NCBI RefSeq assembly: GCF_001995215.1
Contig: NZ_MUXN01000018.1
Location: 108,873 to 172,872, forward strand
Direction of reading: 5' to 3'
Length of the DNA: 64,000 nt
From: Amycolatopsis azurea DSM 43854
GTDB taxonomy: Bacteria; Actinomycetota; Actinomycetes; Mycobacteriales; Pseudonocardiaceae
Of the stretch, positions 1 to 7,310 are shown piece after piece. The stretch's first letter is position 1, and the number at the start of each line of letters is the position of its first letter. The notes below the pieces were generated by a model. The model had not been told where the DNA came from and did no database searches. It saw only the letters and a list, made by a program, of their open reading frames with translations. The translations under genes were made by a program, and so were the position numbers.

Positions 1-121
1 CCGGCTGGAGAGACCGGAGCCGCCACCCCTGCCCGACGAGCTCGTCGACGCCACCAGGGCGAGGTACATCGACGCCTACGAACGCATCACCGGCTGCTCG
101 CTCGACGACTGGCCCACCTGA
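1..121 (+). CDS. purC: SAICAR synthetase, C-terminal end only
   Basis: Only the last 39 codons are present, read from base 2 to the TGA at 119-121. The tail contains ATRARYIDAYERITG, which matches the closing helix of phosphoribosylaminoimidazole-succinocarboxamide synthases. The enzyme joins CAIR and aspartate in de novo purine synthesis. The catalytic part lies outside the window, so the name rests on this C-terminal signature and on the nearby purS, purQ, purL, purF and purM genes, which commonly sit beside purC in actinomycetes. Confidence 0.75.
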   Translation, partial: RLERPEPPPLPDELVDATRARYIDAYERITGCSLDDWPT

Positions 122-184
122 TTCGCCCGGCTGACCTGCGGCGTTCACTCCGTCGTCAGTCCGGCGCAAGGCCGGTCTGTCCCA

Positions 185-901
185 ATGGGGAACGTGGACG
201 CACGTTTGCTGGTTTCCCTGTCCGGCGTGACCACCCGGACGTTGCACCGCTGTGCCGACCTCGCGGCCGAACTCGACCGGCGCAAGGTCCCGTTGTCCGT
301 CCTCTACGCCGCCCGGACCGGTCAGGGGCCGGTGACCGAGTGGGTCCGGACGCGCCGCGCTCACGGCGACTCCGTCCTCCTGCACGGTTACGACCACCGG
401 ATCACGCCCACCCACCGCGCGGTCCAGCTGGGCAAACGCGCGGAGTTCGCGGCACTGCCCGCGCACGAGGCGCGGTTGCGGCTGATCGCGGCGAAGGCGG
501 CGCTCGACGCCAACGGCATGGCCGTCGACGGTTTCGCGCCGCCGCGCTGGATCGCGTCGGAGGGCACCGTGCAGGCCCTGCGCGAGCACGGGTTCAGGCT
601 GTGCGCGGACCTGGTCTCGGTGCGGGACCTGGTGTCCGGCGAGGTCCGGCGCGCGAGGGTGCAGGAGTTCGGCGGCCCGTCGCACCGGACGGAGACCGTC
701 CGGTGTTTCGCGCTGGTGCTGGCCGCAGCCAGGGCCGCGCGCCGCGGCGGGCTCGTCCGGCTCGGCATCGACGCCGCCGATCTCGCCCGGCCGGGGCTGC
801 GGCAGGCGTTCCTCGACGCCGTCGACGTCTCGCTGGAGAACCGCGCTTTCGGGACCACCTACGGCTCGCTCTCCCGGCCGCGGTCGCTGCAACTAGATTG
901 A
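185..901 (+). CDS. DUF2334 / polysaccharide-deacetylase-fold protein
   Basis: This 238-residue protein has no signal peptide and resembles the DUF2334 branch of the polysaccharide deacetylase fold. The motif HGYDH at about residues 67-71 and FAPPRW at about 117-122 fit the conserved positions of that family. A catalytic role in deacetylation is inferred only; family members are largely uncharacterised. The ATG at 185 lacks a clear ribosome binding site, and a GTG nine bases later is possible. The next gene, a TetR regulator, starts four bases after its stop, so the two are probably co-transcribed. Confidence 0.75.
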   Translation: MGNVDARLLVSLSGVTTRTLHRCADLAAELDRRKVPLSVLYAARTGQGPVTEWVRTRRAHGDSVLLHGYDHRITPTHRAVQLGKRAEFAALPAHEARLRLIAAKAALDANGMAVDGFAPPRWIASEGTVQALREHGFRLCADLVSVRDLVSGEVRRARVQEFGGPSHRTETVRCFALVLAAARAARRGGLVRLGIDAADLARPGLRQAFLDAVDVSLENRAFGTTYGSLSRPRSLQLD

Positions 902-905
902 CGGG

Positions 906-1649
906 ATGACCGACGACGCCGACCGGGGTGACGCGCAGGCGACGTTGCTGCGGCTCTGGCGTCGCTCGGAACGCCCGACCCGCGGCAGGCCGTCGGTGCT
1001 CGACGTCGACAGCGTGGTCGCGGCCGCGGTGGCCCTCGCCGATCGCGAAGGCGTCGCGAACGTGACGCTGGCGAACGTGGCGAAGGACCTGAGCGTCACG
1101 AAGATGTCGCTGTACCGCCACATCGGCTCGAAGCCGGAACTGCTGGAGCTGATGGCCGACTTCGCCGTCGGTGACCCGCCACAGGTGGAGCCCACCGGTG
1201 ACTGGCGGGCCGAGCTGACCGCGCTGGCCGAGGCCAACCGCGAGGTGCTGATGAGGCATCCGTGGCTGGTCGAGCTGCCGCTGTCCGGTCCGCCCGCCGG
1301 TCCGCACGCGGTCGCCTGGATGGACGCGATCCTGCGGACGCTGCGCGGCACCGGTCTCGACTGGGGCACCAAAGGCGGGGTCCTCGTGCTGGTCAGCGGC
1401 TATGTCCGCCTCGCGTGCGCGCAGGCCATCCAGCTCGCCGAGGGCAGGAAGGGCAGCGGGTTGAGCCAGGCGCAGGCCGAACAGGCCTACGGCAAGGGGC
1501 TCGCCGAGCTGATCGACCCGGAGCGGTTCCCCGACGCGGTGGGCTTCCTGACCTCCCTGGGTGCTCCCGAGCAGGCAGAAGACCCCGAATTCGCCTTCGG
1601 CCTCGACGTCCTCCTCAACGGCGTCGCCGCTCTCATCGACGCGCACTGA
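906..1649 (+). CDS. TetR-family transcriptional regulator
   Basis: A 247-residue protein with an N-terminal helix-turn-helix at about residues 50-76 (VTLANVAKDLSVTKMSLYRH), the normal TetR arrangement, and a helical C-terminal ligand-binding region resembling the TetR_C domain. It starts four bases behind the DUF2334 gene. Downstream, a 34-bp stretch of repeated ACTAA/TTAGT half-sites precedes a DUF418 membrane protein, so this regulator probably represses that gene and perhaps its own transcript. The ligand is unknown. Confidence 0.88.
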   Translation: MTDDADRGDAQATLLRLWRRSERPTRGRPSVLDVDSVVAAAVALADREGVANVTLANVAKDLSVTKMSLYRHIGSKPELLELMADFAVGDPPQVEPTGDWRAELTALAEANREVLMRHPWLVELPLSGPPAGPHAVAWMDAILRTLRGTGLDWGTKGGVLVLVSGYVRLACAQAIQLAEGRKGSGLSQAQAEQAYGKGLAELIDPERFPDAVGFLTSLGAPEQAEDPEFAFGLDVLLNGVAALIDAH

Positions 1650-1674
1650 CCGCCCTCGCCCCGGCTTTAATATC

Positions 1675-1708
1675 CGTCGGACACTAATTAGTGTACGTTG
1701 GATACTAA
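1675..1708 (+). promoter_or_regulatory. Candidate TetR operator
   Basis: A perfect 14-bp palindrome ACACTAATTAGTGT lies at 1681-1694. It is overlapped by a second near-palindrome, TTAGTGT/ATACTAA, at 1688-1708. The units CGTCGGACACTAA (1675) and CGTTGGATACTAA (1696) are direct repeats 21 bp apart, about two helical turns. The stretch ends 20 bp before the DUF418 start codon and directly follows the TetR gene. Confidence 0.6.
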
Positions 1709-1728
1709 AGGTCTTCGATGGGGGAACA

Positions 1729-2880
1729 ATGAAGTCGTTGCCGACCGACGAGCGAGTGCTCGCACCGGATCTGGCCAGGGGTTTCGCGCTACTGCTGGTC
1801 GCGCTGGCGCATACCGCGAGCATCTTCCTGGGGAACTCGCCAGGGGTCGACCAGACCCCGCAGGGCCTGGAACAGCCGTACTTCGTCGGGCTGTTCGTCT
1901 TCGTGCACGCGTGCGCGTTGCCGCTGTTCGGCATGATGCTCGGCTACGGGATGGTGCAGTTCGCGGATCGCCAGCAATCGCTGGGAGAGTCGTGGCCCCG
2001 GACGCGGGGCGTCCTGCTCCGGAGGCACGCGTGGCTGCTGGTCTTCGGCGCCGTCGACGGGGTGCTGTTCTTCTCCGGTGACGTGCTCGGCGCGTACGGC
2101 GTCATCGGTGTCGTGTTCACCCTGCTGCTCCTGCGACGCGGCAAGGGCTTCTACCGGCTTCCGGCCTTCTACCTGGTCTTCGCCCTCTGCTATCTCGCCG
2201 TGCTGATGTACCTGGTGCTCACCGGGAACTCGGGGAGCGCGCCGGTCCCGTCCCCCGAGGACAAGTCCTCCCTGGCGCCGACGTACGGCGACGCCCTGGG
2301 CGAGCGCCTCGGGGAATGGCCGTCCATCACGCTGGTCCTGCTGCCGTCGATCCTCTTCGTCTGGGTGGGCGCCTGGGCCGCGAAGAAGCGCCTGCTGGAG
2401 GAACCGAACCGGAAGGTCCTCCTCGTCGGCCTGTTCGGCGGATTCGGCGTCGCGATCGCGGGCGCCCTGCCGATGGGTCTCTTCGCCGGCGACTACATCG
2501 GGTTCGACGCCGACACCGCCGCGTTCGCCAAGATGCTGTACGAGGGAGCGGGCGTGTTCGGCGCGATCGGCTACCTCAGCCTGTTCGGCCTCATCGGCAT
2601 GGCGGTCGGCAAGAAGCGCCGCAACGTGGTCGTCACCGCGATCTCCGCCCTCGGGCAGCGCACGCTGAGCGCCTACCTGTTCCAGTCGGTGGCGTGGTTG
2701 ATCCTGGCGCCGCCGTTCATGCTGGGCCTCGGGGGTCAGGAGAAGAACCCGACGTTCGTGGCGGCCGCCTGCGGGCTCGGCGTGTGGCTGCTCTCGGTCG
2801 TCGTCGCGTACTGGATGCACCGGAAGGGCTACCGGGGACCGGCGGAGATCCTGGTACGGAAACTCGCCTACCGCTCCTAA
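1729..2880 (+). CDS. DUF418 family membrane protein
   Basis: A 383-residue polytopic membrane protein. The N-terminus has the acyltransferase/DUF418-like signature DLARGFALLLVALAHTASI, and the C-terminal part (GQRTLSAYLFQSV) is the typical DUF418 end. About eight hydrophobic segments are visible. The ATG at 1729 was chosen because the reading frame upstream of it overlaps the TetR gene and the operator. Function is unknown. Control by the upstream TetR protein is inferred from the operator. Its TAA overlaps by a few bases the stop codon of the convergent hydrolase gene. Confidence 0.85.
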   Translation: MKSLPTDERVLAPDLARGFALLLVALAHTASIFLGNSPGVDQTPQGLEQPYFVGLFVFVHACALPLFGMMLGYGMVQFADRQQSLGESWPRTRGVLLRRHAWLLVFGAVDGVLFFSGDVLGAYGVIGVVFTLLLLRRGKGFYRLPAFYLVFALCYLAVLMYLVLTGNSGSAPVPSPEDKSSLAPTYGDALGERLGEWPSITLVLLPSILFVWVGAWAAKKRLLEEPNRKVLLVGLFGGFGVAIAGALPMGLFAGDYIGFDADTAAFAKMLYEGAGVFGAIGYLSLFGLIGMAVGKKRRNVVVTAISALGQRTLSAYLFQSVAWLILAPPFMLGLGGQEKNPTFVAAACGLGVWLLSVVVAYWMHRKGYRGPAEILVRKLAYRS

Positions 2881-3512
2881 AGCTTCACGGGTTCGCCCAC
2901 GTCGAGCACCTTCACCTCGGTGCCCTCCGGAGCCAGGTTCGCGAACAGGCCGTAGTGCATCTGCGGCCGCGCGAGGACGGCTTCGTGGATCGGGACGGCG
3001 AGGCGCGGCGAAACGGCGCGCAGGTAGTCGACGGCTTCGCCCGCCTTGAGCCACGGGGCGCCGGTGGGCAGGCCGAGGACGTCGATCTTCTGTTCCGGCA
3101 CGAAGAACGAGTCACCCGGGTGGTAGAAGGCGCCGTGGTCGACGATGTAGCCGACGTTCGGGATGGCCGGGATGTCCTCGTGGATCACCGCGTGCTCGCC
3201 ACCGACGACGTTGACGCCGCTGGAGCCGATGCCGAAGGCGTCGCCCGGGTTCGCGATCTGGAACTCGGCGCCGATCTTCCGCACGGCTTCGGCGGATCCC
3301 GGGTCCACGATCAGCTGGGCGCCGGGGTTCGCCTCCAGCAACGCGGGCAGCCTGTCCGCGTCGAGGTGGTCGAAATGCTGGTGGGTGATCAGGATGGCGT
3401 CCAGCTCGCGTTCGCCTTCGAACCCCATCGAGAAGGTGCCGGGGTCGATCAGGATCCGCGCGCCCTCGGTCTCCAGAAGTGTGCAAGCGTGTCCAAAGTG
3501 GACAATACGCAT
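2877..3512 (-). CDS. MBL-fold metal-dependent hydrolase
   Basis: A 211-residue cytoplasmic metallo-beta-lactamase fold protein. The metal-binding motif HQHFDHLD is at about residues 44-51, with further conserved histidines at GGEHAVIH and PIHEAV. It resembles the short UlaG/RomA-like branch. The start MRIVHFGHAC was chosen because the ATG at 3512 is preceded by GAGAAGGAGAACACC. It lies 34 bp downstream of the ArsR-type regulator on the same strand and is likely co-transcribed with it. The substrate is unknown. Confidence 0.85.
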   Translation of the reverse strand: MRIVHFGHACTLLETEGARILIDPGTFSMGFEGERELDAILITHQHFDHLDADRLPALLEANPGAQLIVDPGSAEAVRKIGAEFQIANPGDAFGIGSSGVNVVGGEHAVIHEDIPAIPNVGYIVDHGAFYHPGDSFFVPEQKIDVLGLPTGAPWLKAGEAVDYLRAVSPRLAVPIHEAVLARPQMHYGLFANLAPEGTEVKVLDVGEPVKL

Positions 3513-3546
3513 CGGTGTTCTCCTTCTCGGTAGGTCGTTTTCCAGC

Positions 3547-4491
3547 CTATGCCCGGAGCAGGGCGTCGCCAAGTTCGGTGCGCAGGTAACGCACCTCGCG
3601 GCCTCGCCGCCGTGTGTCGAGCAGGCCCGCCGCGCGCATCGCGGTCAGATGCTGTGAGACCGTCGGCGCGGAGAAGTCCAGCCTGCGGGCCAGTTCGGTG
3701 GTGCTCGCGGGCTCGTTGAGCGTCGCGAGCAGCGCGGCTTTCGTCCGGCCGAGCACTCCCGCGAGCGCGCCGGGCGGGCGTTCGGGATCCGACCAGAGTT
3801 CGGCGACCCCGCGGGCCGGGTAGAGCAGCGAAGGCTGCCACGGCTCCATGGTGATCACGCCGACCGACGGCCACGCGAAGACGCCGGGGATCAGCAGCAG
3901 ACCGCGGCGGTCGAGGTGGACGCGTCCGCGTTCCTTCATCTCGATCACCAGGACGTCGTCGACGAGCCGCACGCGCGGGTGGATGTCCTCCAGCACCAGC
4001 GCGATCCCGCCGGCGGCCAGCCGTCGTGAGCGTTCCTCGATGTCGGCGACGAGGAACCGGCGCATCCGCGGCCAGTGCGGTTCGACCAGTTCGGTCCAGG
4101 CGATCCCCATCTGCTCGGCCAGCAGGTCCCTCGCCACGGCCGGGTCTTCGGGGAGCCCACTCAGGTCCGCGTCCACTTTGGACAGTTCACGGGCGACCTG
4201 TTCCGGCGGCGTGCGGCGGATTTCGGCGAGCTGGGCGGACGCGGTGGTCTCCGGTCCGGTCGGCGGCGGGCTGAGGAAGTCGGTGATGTAGTGCCGCGCG
4301 CTCATCACCCTGGCGAACTCGCCGACGGGGAGGTCCGGCAGTTTCGCGGCGGCCTCGCGCAGCCACGGCAGATGACTCGGATGCCCGCGCCGCCCGAGCA
4401 GGGTCTGCATCGCGCCCATGGTCTCGTCGAGCGGCGAGATGCCGAAGCGCACGCGGTTGGCGCTCTCGGCGGTCAGGACGAGCTCGAGCAT
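3547..4491 (-). CDS. ArsR-like regulator with large N-terminal domain (DUF5937 type)
   Basis: A 314-residue protein whose winged-helix DNA-binding domain is at the C-terminal end, about residues 250-310 (STTELARRLDFSAPTVSQHL), which is unusual compared with canonical 100-residue ArsR proteins. The long N-terminal region matches the actinobacterial DUF5937/helix-turn-helix family. The gene is divergent from an MFS transporter and upstream of a metallo-hydrolase. An inverted repeat, ATTAGG-N6-CCTAAT, lies just upstream of its ATG, so it probably controls both transcripts. Confidence 0.82.
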   Translation of the reverse strand: MLELVLTAESANRVRFGISPLDETMGAMQTLLGRRGHPSHLPWLREAAAKLPDLPVGEFARVMSARHYITDFLSPPPTGPETTASAQLAEIRRTPPEQVARELSKVDADLSGLPEDPAVARDLLAEQMGIAWTELVEPHWPRMRRFLVADIEERSRRLAAGGIALVLEDIHPRVRLVDDVLVIEMKERGRVHLDRRGLLLIPGVFAWPSVGVITMEPWQPSLLYPARGVAELWSDPERPPGALAGVLGRTKAALLATLNEPASTTELARRLDFSAPTVSQHLTAMRAAGLLDTRRRGREVRYLRTELGDALLRA

Positions 4492-4494
4492 CCA

Positions 4495-4512
4495 ATTAGG
4501 CTATTCCCTAAT
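4495..4512. promoter_or_regulatory. Candidate ArsR-type operator
   Basis: The perfect inverted repeat ATTAGG-CTATTC-CCTAAT lies between the divergent regulator (start 4491) and the MFS gene. The spacing and location fit a dimeric winged-helix operator overlapping both promoters. This assignment is inferred from symmetry and position only. Confidence 0.5.
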
Positions 4513-4553
4513 CAATGGTTCCGGCCAGTGCTTCTCCGGCAGTGTCCACCGGC

Positions 4554-5696
4554 ATGACGTTGCTCCGAAATTCCGGGTATTGGCGCTGGTCGGCGGGGGT
4601 CCAGCTGAATCGCCTGCCCGCCACGATGGCGCCACTGGCCTTCACCGTGCTGACCACCGCGACGACCGGTTCGTACCGGCTCGGCGGGGTGATGATGGCC
4701 GTCTTCGTCGCCGCCGAGATGGTCGGCGCCGTGTCGACCGGGCGGCTGCTCGACCGTGTCGGGCCCGCCCGCGGGCTCATTGTGCTGCTGCCGCTGGTCG
4801 CCGCGGGACTGTTCCTGCTGGCCGCGGTCGCCTCCGCGGGCGCCCCGGACCTCGTGCTGCTCGCGCTGGCGATCCCGCCGGGCCTGGTCGCGGGCGGGCT
4901 GAGCGGCGGTTTCCGGACGCTGCTCGCCGGGACGGTGACCGAAGACGAACTGCCGCGCGCCGTTTCGGTCGACGCGATGATCATGGAAGGCGTCATCGTC
5001 GGCGGCCCGCTGCTGGTGGCGCTCCTGGCGACGTCCGGCCCGGTCGTCCCGGTGCTCGCGATGGCGGTCGTCGCCCTGCTCGCGGCCCTGCTCGTGCCGC
5101 GGCGGACGATCGCCCGTGATCCACAAAGGACGGTCGAGCACCAGGTGCTCCCCATCGCCGCTTGTGTTCCCTGGCTGGCCGGGTTGTTCACCGTCGGGCT
5201 GCTGCTGTCGACCATCGAGGTCGGCCTGCTGCCGCTCGTCCAGCGCCTCGGCGCGCCCGATTCGGCGACGGCCGTCGTCATCGTCGTGCTGTGCGCCGCC
5301 AGCATCACCGGGAGCGCGCTCTACGCGGCATGGGGGAAGGTCGGTGACCCGCGGTTGTTCCTGGGGGGCTTCGTCCTCGGCGGCATCGTGGTGTCGGCGG
5401 GCCTCGGCTGGGCGGGCCTGCTCGGCGGGGTCGCGCTGATCGGGCTGTGCACCGGCCCGCTGATGGCCGTTTCCTCGGTCAACCTGCAGAAACTGCTGCC
5501 GGAACGCCGCCGGTCGGAAGGCTTCTCACTGGCTTTCACCGTGCAGGCGTCGGGGTTCGGGCTGGGCTCGCTGGCTATCGGCGTGCTGCCGATCCGGCTG
5601 GCCCCGCTGCTCGGAGTCCTTGCGGCTCTCGTCTCCTGTGTAATGCTGGTGGCCCGCCCCAGGCGAGCTATTGGCACGCCGTCAGTAACGTCGTAG
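4554..5696 (+). CDS. MFS transporter
   Basis: About 380 residues with roughly eleven or twelve hydrophobic segments and a GRLLDRVGPARG loop typical of the MFS motif between helices 2 and 3. The N-terminal phrase TLLRNSGYWRWSAGVQLNRLP fits actinobacterial MFS efflux proteins. The ATG at 4554 is preferred over the in-frame ATG at 4515 because the latter lies almost on the operator; neither has a strong ribosome binding site. Control by the divergent ArsR-like regulator is inferred. The transported compound is unknown. Confidence 0.82.
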   Translation: MTLLRNSGYWRWSAGVQLNRLPATMAPLAFTVLTTATTGSYRLGGVMMAVFVAAEMVGAVSTGRLLDRVGPARGLIVLLPLVAAGLFLLAAVASAGAPDLVLLALAIPPGLVAGGLSGGFRTLLAGTVTEDELPRAVSVDAMIMEGVIVGGPLLVALLATSGPVVPVLAMAVVALLAALLVPRRTIARDPQRTVEHQVLPIAACVPWLAGLFTVGLLLSTIEVGLLPLVQRLGAPDSATAVVIVVLCAASITGSALYAAWGKVGDPRLFLGGFVLGGIVVSAGLGWAGLLGGVALIGLCTGPLMAVSSVNLQKLLPERRRSEGFSLAFTVQASGFGLGSLAIGVLPIRLAPLLGVLAALVSCVMLVARPRRAIGTPSVTS

Positions 5697-5729
5697 CCTG
5701 GGCTTTGAGCCGAGACACGGGAGAAGTCG

Positions 5730-7232
5730 ATGACCGCAGTCCAGCCGAAGCCGACCGCGCACAGCGTGGGGGAGACCTTCGATTCCCTCAGCCCGGCGAC
5801 CGACGAGGTCGTCGGCACCTACCCCGTGCACACCGGGGAGGACGTCCGCGCCGCCGTCGCGCGCGCGAAGGACGCCGCCGAATGGTGGGCCGGGCTCGGC
5901 TACGACGGTCGCGCCGAACGGCTGCGCCGCTGGAAGGGCGTCATCACCCGCAGGCTGCCGCAGCTGTGCCAGGTCGTCCGGGACGAGACCGGCAAGCCGA
6001 TCGCCGACGCGCAGCTGGAGAGCGTCCTCGCCATCGAGCACATCGCGTGGGCGGGCAAGAACGCGCGCAAGATCCTCGGCAAGCAGCGCCGCGCGGCCGG
6101 GCTGATGATGTCGAACCAGGCGGCGACGGTCGAGTACCAGCCGCTCGGCGTCGTGGGCGTGATCGGCCCCTGGAACTACCCCGTGTTCACCCCGCTCGGC
6201 TCCATCGCCTACGCCCTCGCCGCCGGCAACACCGTCGTCTTCAAGCCGAGCGAGTACACGCCCGGCGTCGGGAAATGGCTGGTCGACGCCTTCAACGAGG
6301 TCGTCCCGGAATGGCCGGTGCTCCAGCTGATCACCGGCTTCGGCGAAACCGGCGCGGCGCTCGTCGGCGCCAACGTCGACAAGATCGCCTTCACCGGTTC
6401 GACCGGGACGGGCAAGAAGATCATGGCCGCGGCCGCCGAGACGCTGACGCCGGTGATCATCGAGGCGGGCGGCAAGGACGCGGTCCTGGTCGATGCCGAC
6501 GCCGACCTCGAGGCCGCCGCCGACGCGACCGTCTGGGGCGCGTTCTCCAACTCGGGCCAGACCTGCATCGGCGTCGAGCGCGTGTACGTCCATCAAAGCG
6601 TGCACGACGAGTTCGTCGCGAAGGTCGTCGAGAAGTCGAAGGACGTGCGGGCCGGTTCGGACGAGGCCGCGCAGTACGGCCCGGTGACGATGCCTTCGCA
6701 GCTCGCGGTGATCAAGCGCCACATCGCGGACGCCATCGAACGCGGCGGCAAGGCGCTGGTCGGCGGCGTCGACGCGGTCGGCGACCGCTACGTCCAGCCG
6801 ACCGTGCTGGTCGACGTGCCGGAGGACTCCAGCGCGGTCAAGGAGGAGACGTTCGGCCCGACCGTCACCATCGCCAAGGTCCGCGACATGGACGAGGCCG
6901 TCGAGAAGGCCAACGACACCAAGTACGGCCTCGGTTCGACGGTGTTCTCGAAGTCGCGCGGCCTCGAACTGGCCGCCCGCCTGCGCACCGGCATGACGTC
7001 GATCAACGCGCCGCTTTCCTTCGCCGGTATCGCTTCGCTGCCCTTCGGTGGCGTCGGCGACTCGGGGTTCGGCCGGATCCACGGCCCCGAGGGCCTGCGC
7101 GAGTTCGCCCGCCCGAAGGCCGTCGCGCGCCAGCGGTTCACCGCGCCGATCGTGCTGACCTCGTTCTCCCGCAAGGAAAAGACCGACGCGCTGGTGGCGA
7201 AGCTGATCACCGTCCTGCACGGAAAGCGCTGA
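5730..7232 (+). CDS. Aldehyde dehydrogenase family protein
   Basis: A full-length 500-residue NAD(P)-dependent aldehyde dehydrogenase. The general-base glutamate is at about 245 (IIEAGGKD), the catalytic cysteine at about 279 (NSGQTCIG), and the cofactor motif FTGSTGTGKK at about 221-230. It oxidises an aldehyde to the acid. The exact substrate cannot be told, although overall it looks like succinate-semialdehyde or broad-range aldehyde dehydrogenases. The start follows CACGGGAGAAGTCG. It converges on a choline-dehydrogenase-like enzyme, which produces aldehydes, so a linked role is possible but unproven. Confidence 0.9.
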   Translation: MTAVQPKPTAHSVGETFDSLSPATDEVVGTYPVHTGEDVRAAVARAKDAAEWWAGLGYDGRAERLRRWKGVITRRLPQLCQVVRDETGKPIADAQLESVLAIEHIAWAGKNARKILGKQRRAAGLMMSNQAATVEYQPLGVVGVIGPWNYPVFTPLGSIAYALAAGNTVVFKPSEYTPGVGKWLVDAFNEVVPEWPVLQLITGFGETGAALVGANVDKIAFTGSTGTGKKIMAAAAETLTPVIIEAGGKDAVLVDADADLEAAADATVWGAFSNSGQTCIGVERVYVHQSVHDEFVAKVVEKSKDVRAGSDEAAQYGPVTMPSQLAVIKRHIADAIERGGKALVGGVDAVGDRYVQPTVLVDVPEDSSAVKEETFGPTVTIAKVRDMDEAVEKANDTKYGLGSTVFSKSRGLELAARLRTGMTSINAPLSFAGIASLPFGGVGDSGFGRIHGPEGLREFARPKAVARQRFTAPIVLTSFSRKEKTDALVAKLITVLHGKR

Positions 7233-7233
7233 G

Positions 7234-7310
7234 CTGAAGGGGACTTTCCCCGCATCTCATGCGGGGAAAGCTCCCTTCGCCGCGTCTGATGCGGGGAAAG
7301 TCCCCTTCAG
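7234..7310. terminator. Three-arm hairpin between convergent genes
   Basis: A forward arm (CTGAAGGGGACTTTCCCCGC..., 7234-7255) can pair either with a near-copy at 7259-7278 or with a perfect 22-nt reverse complement at 7289-7310. The distal arm contains the TGA stop of the GMC oxidoreductase. The site lies between convergent genes and would work as a bidirectional terminator. Related elements occur at 33622, 46592, 52075 and 61502. Confidence 0.75.

Noticed and set aside
594..1934. Long minus-strand open frame over the TetR gene
   Set aside because: High-GC shadow frame: low-complexity composition and no recognisable domain, while the plus strand encodes a clear TetR protein.
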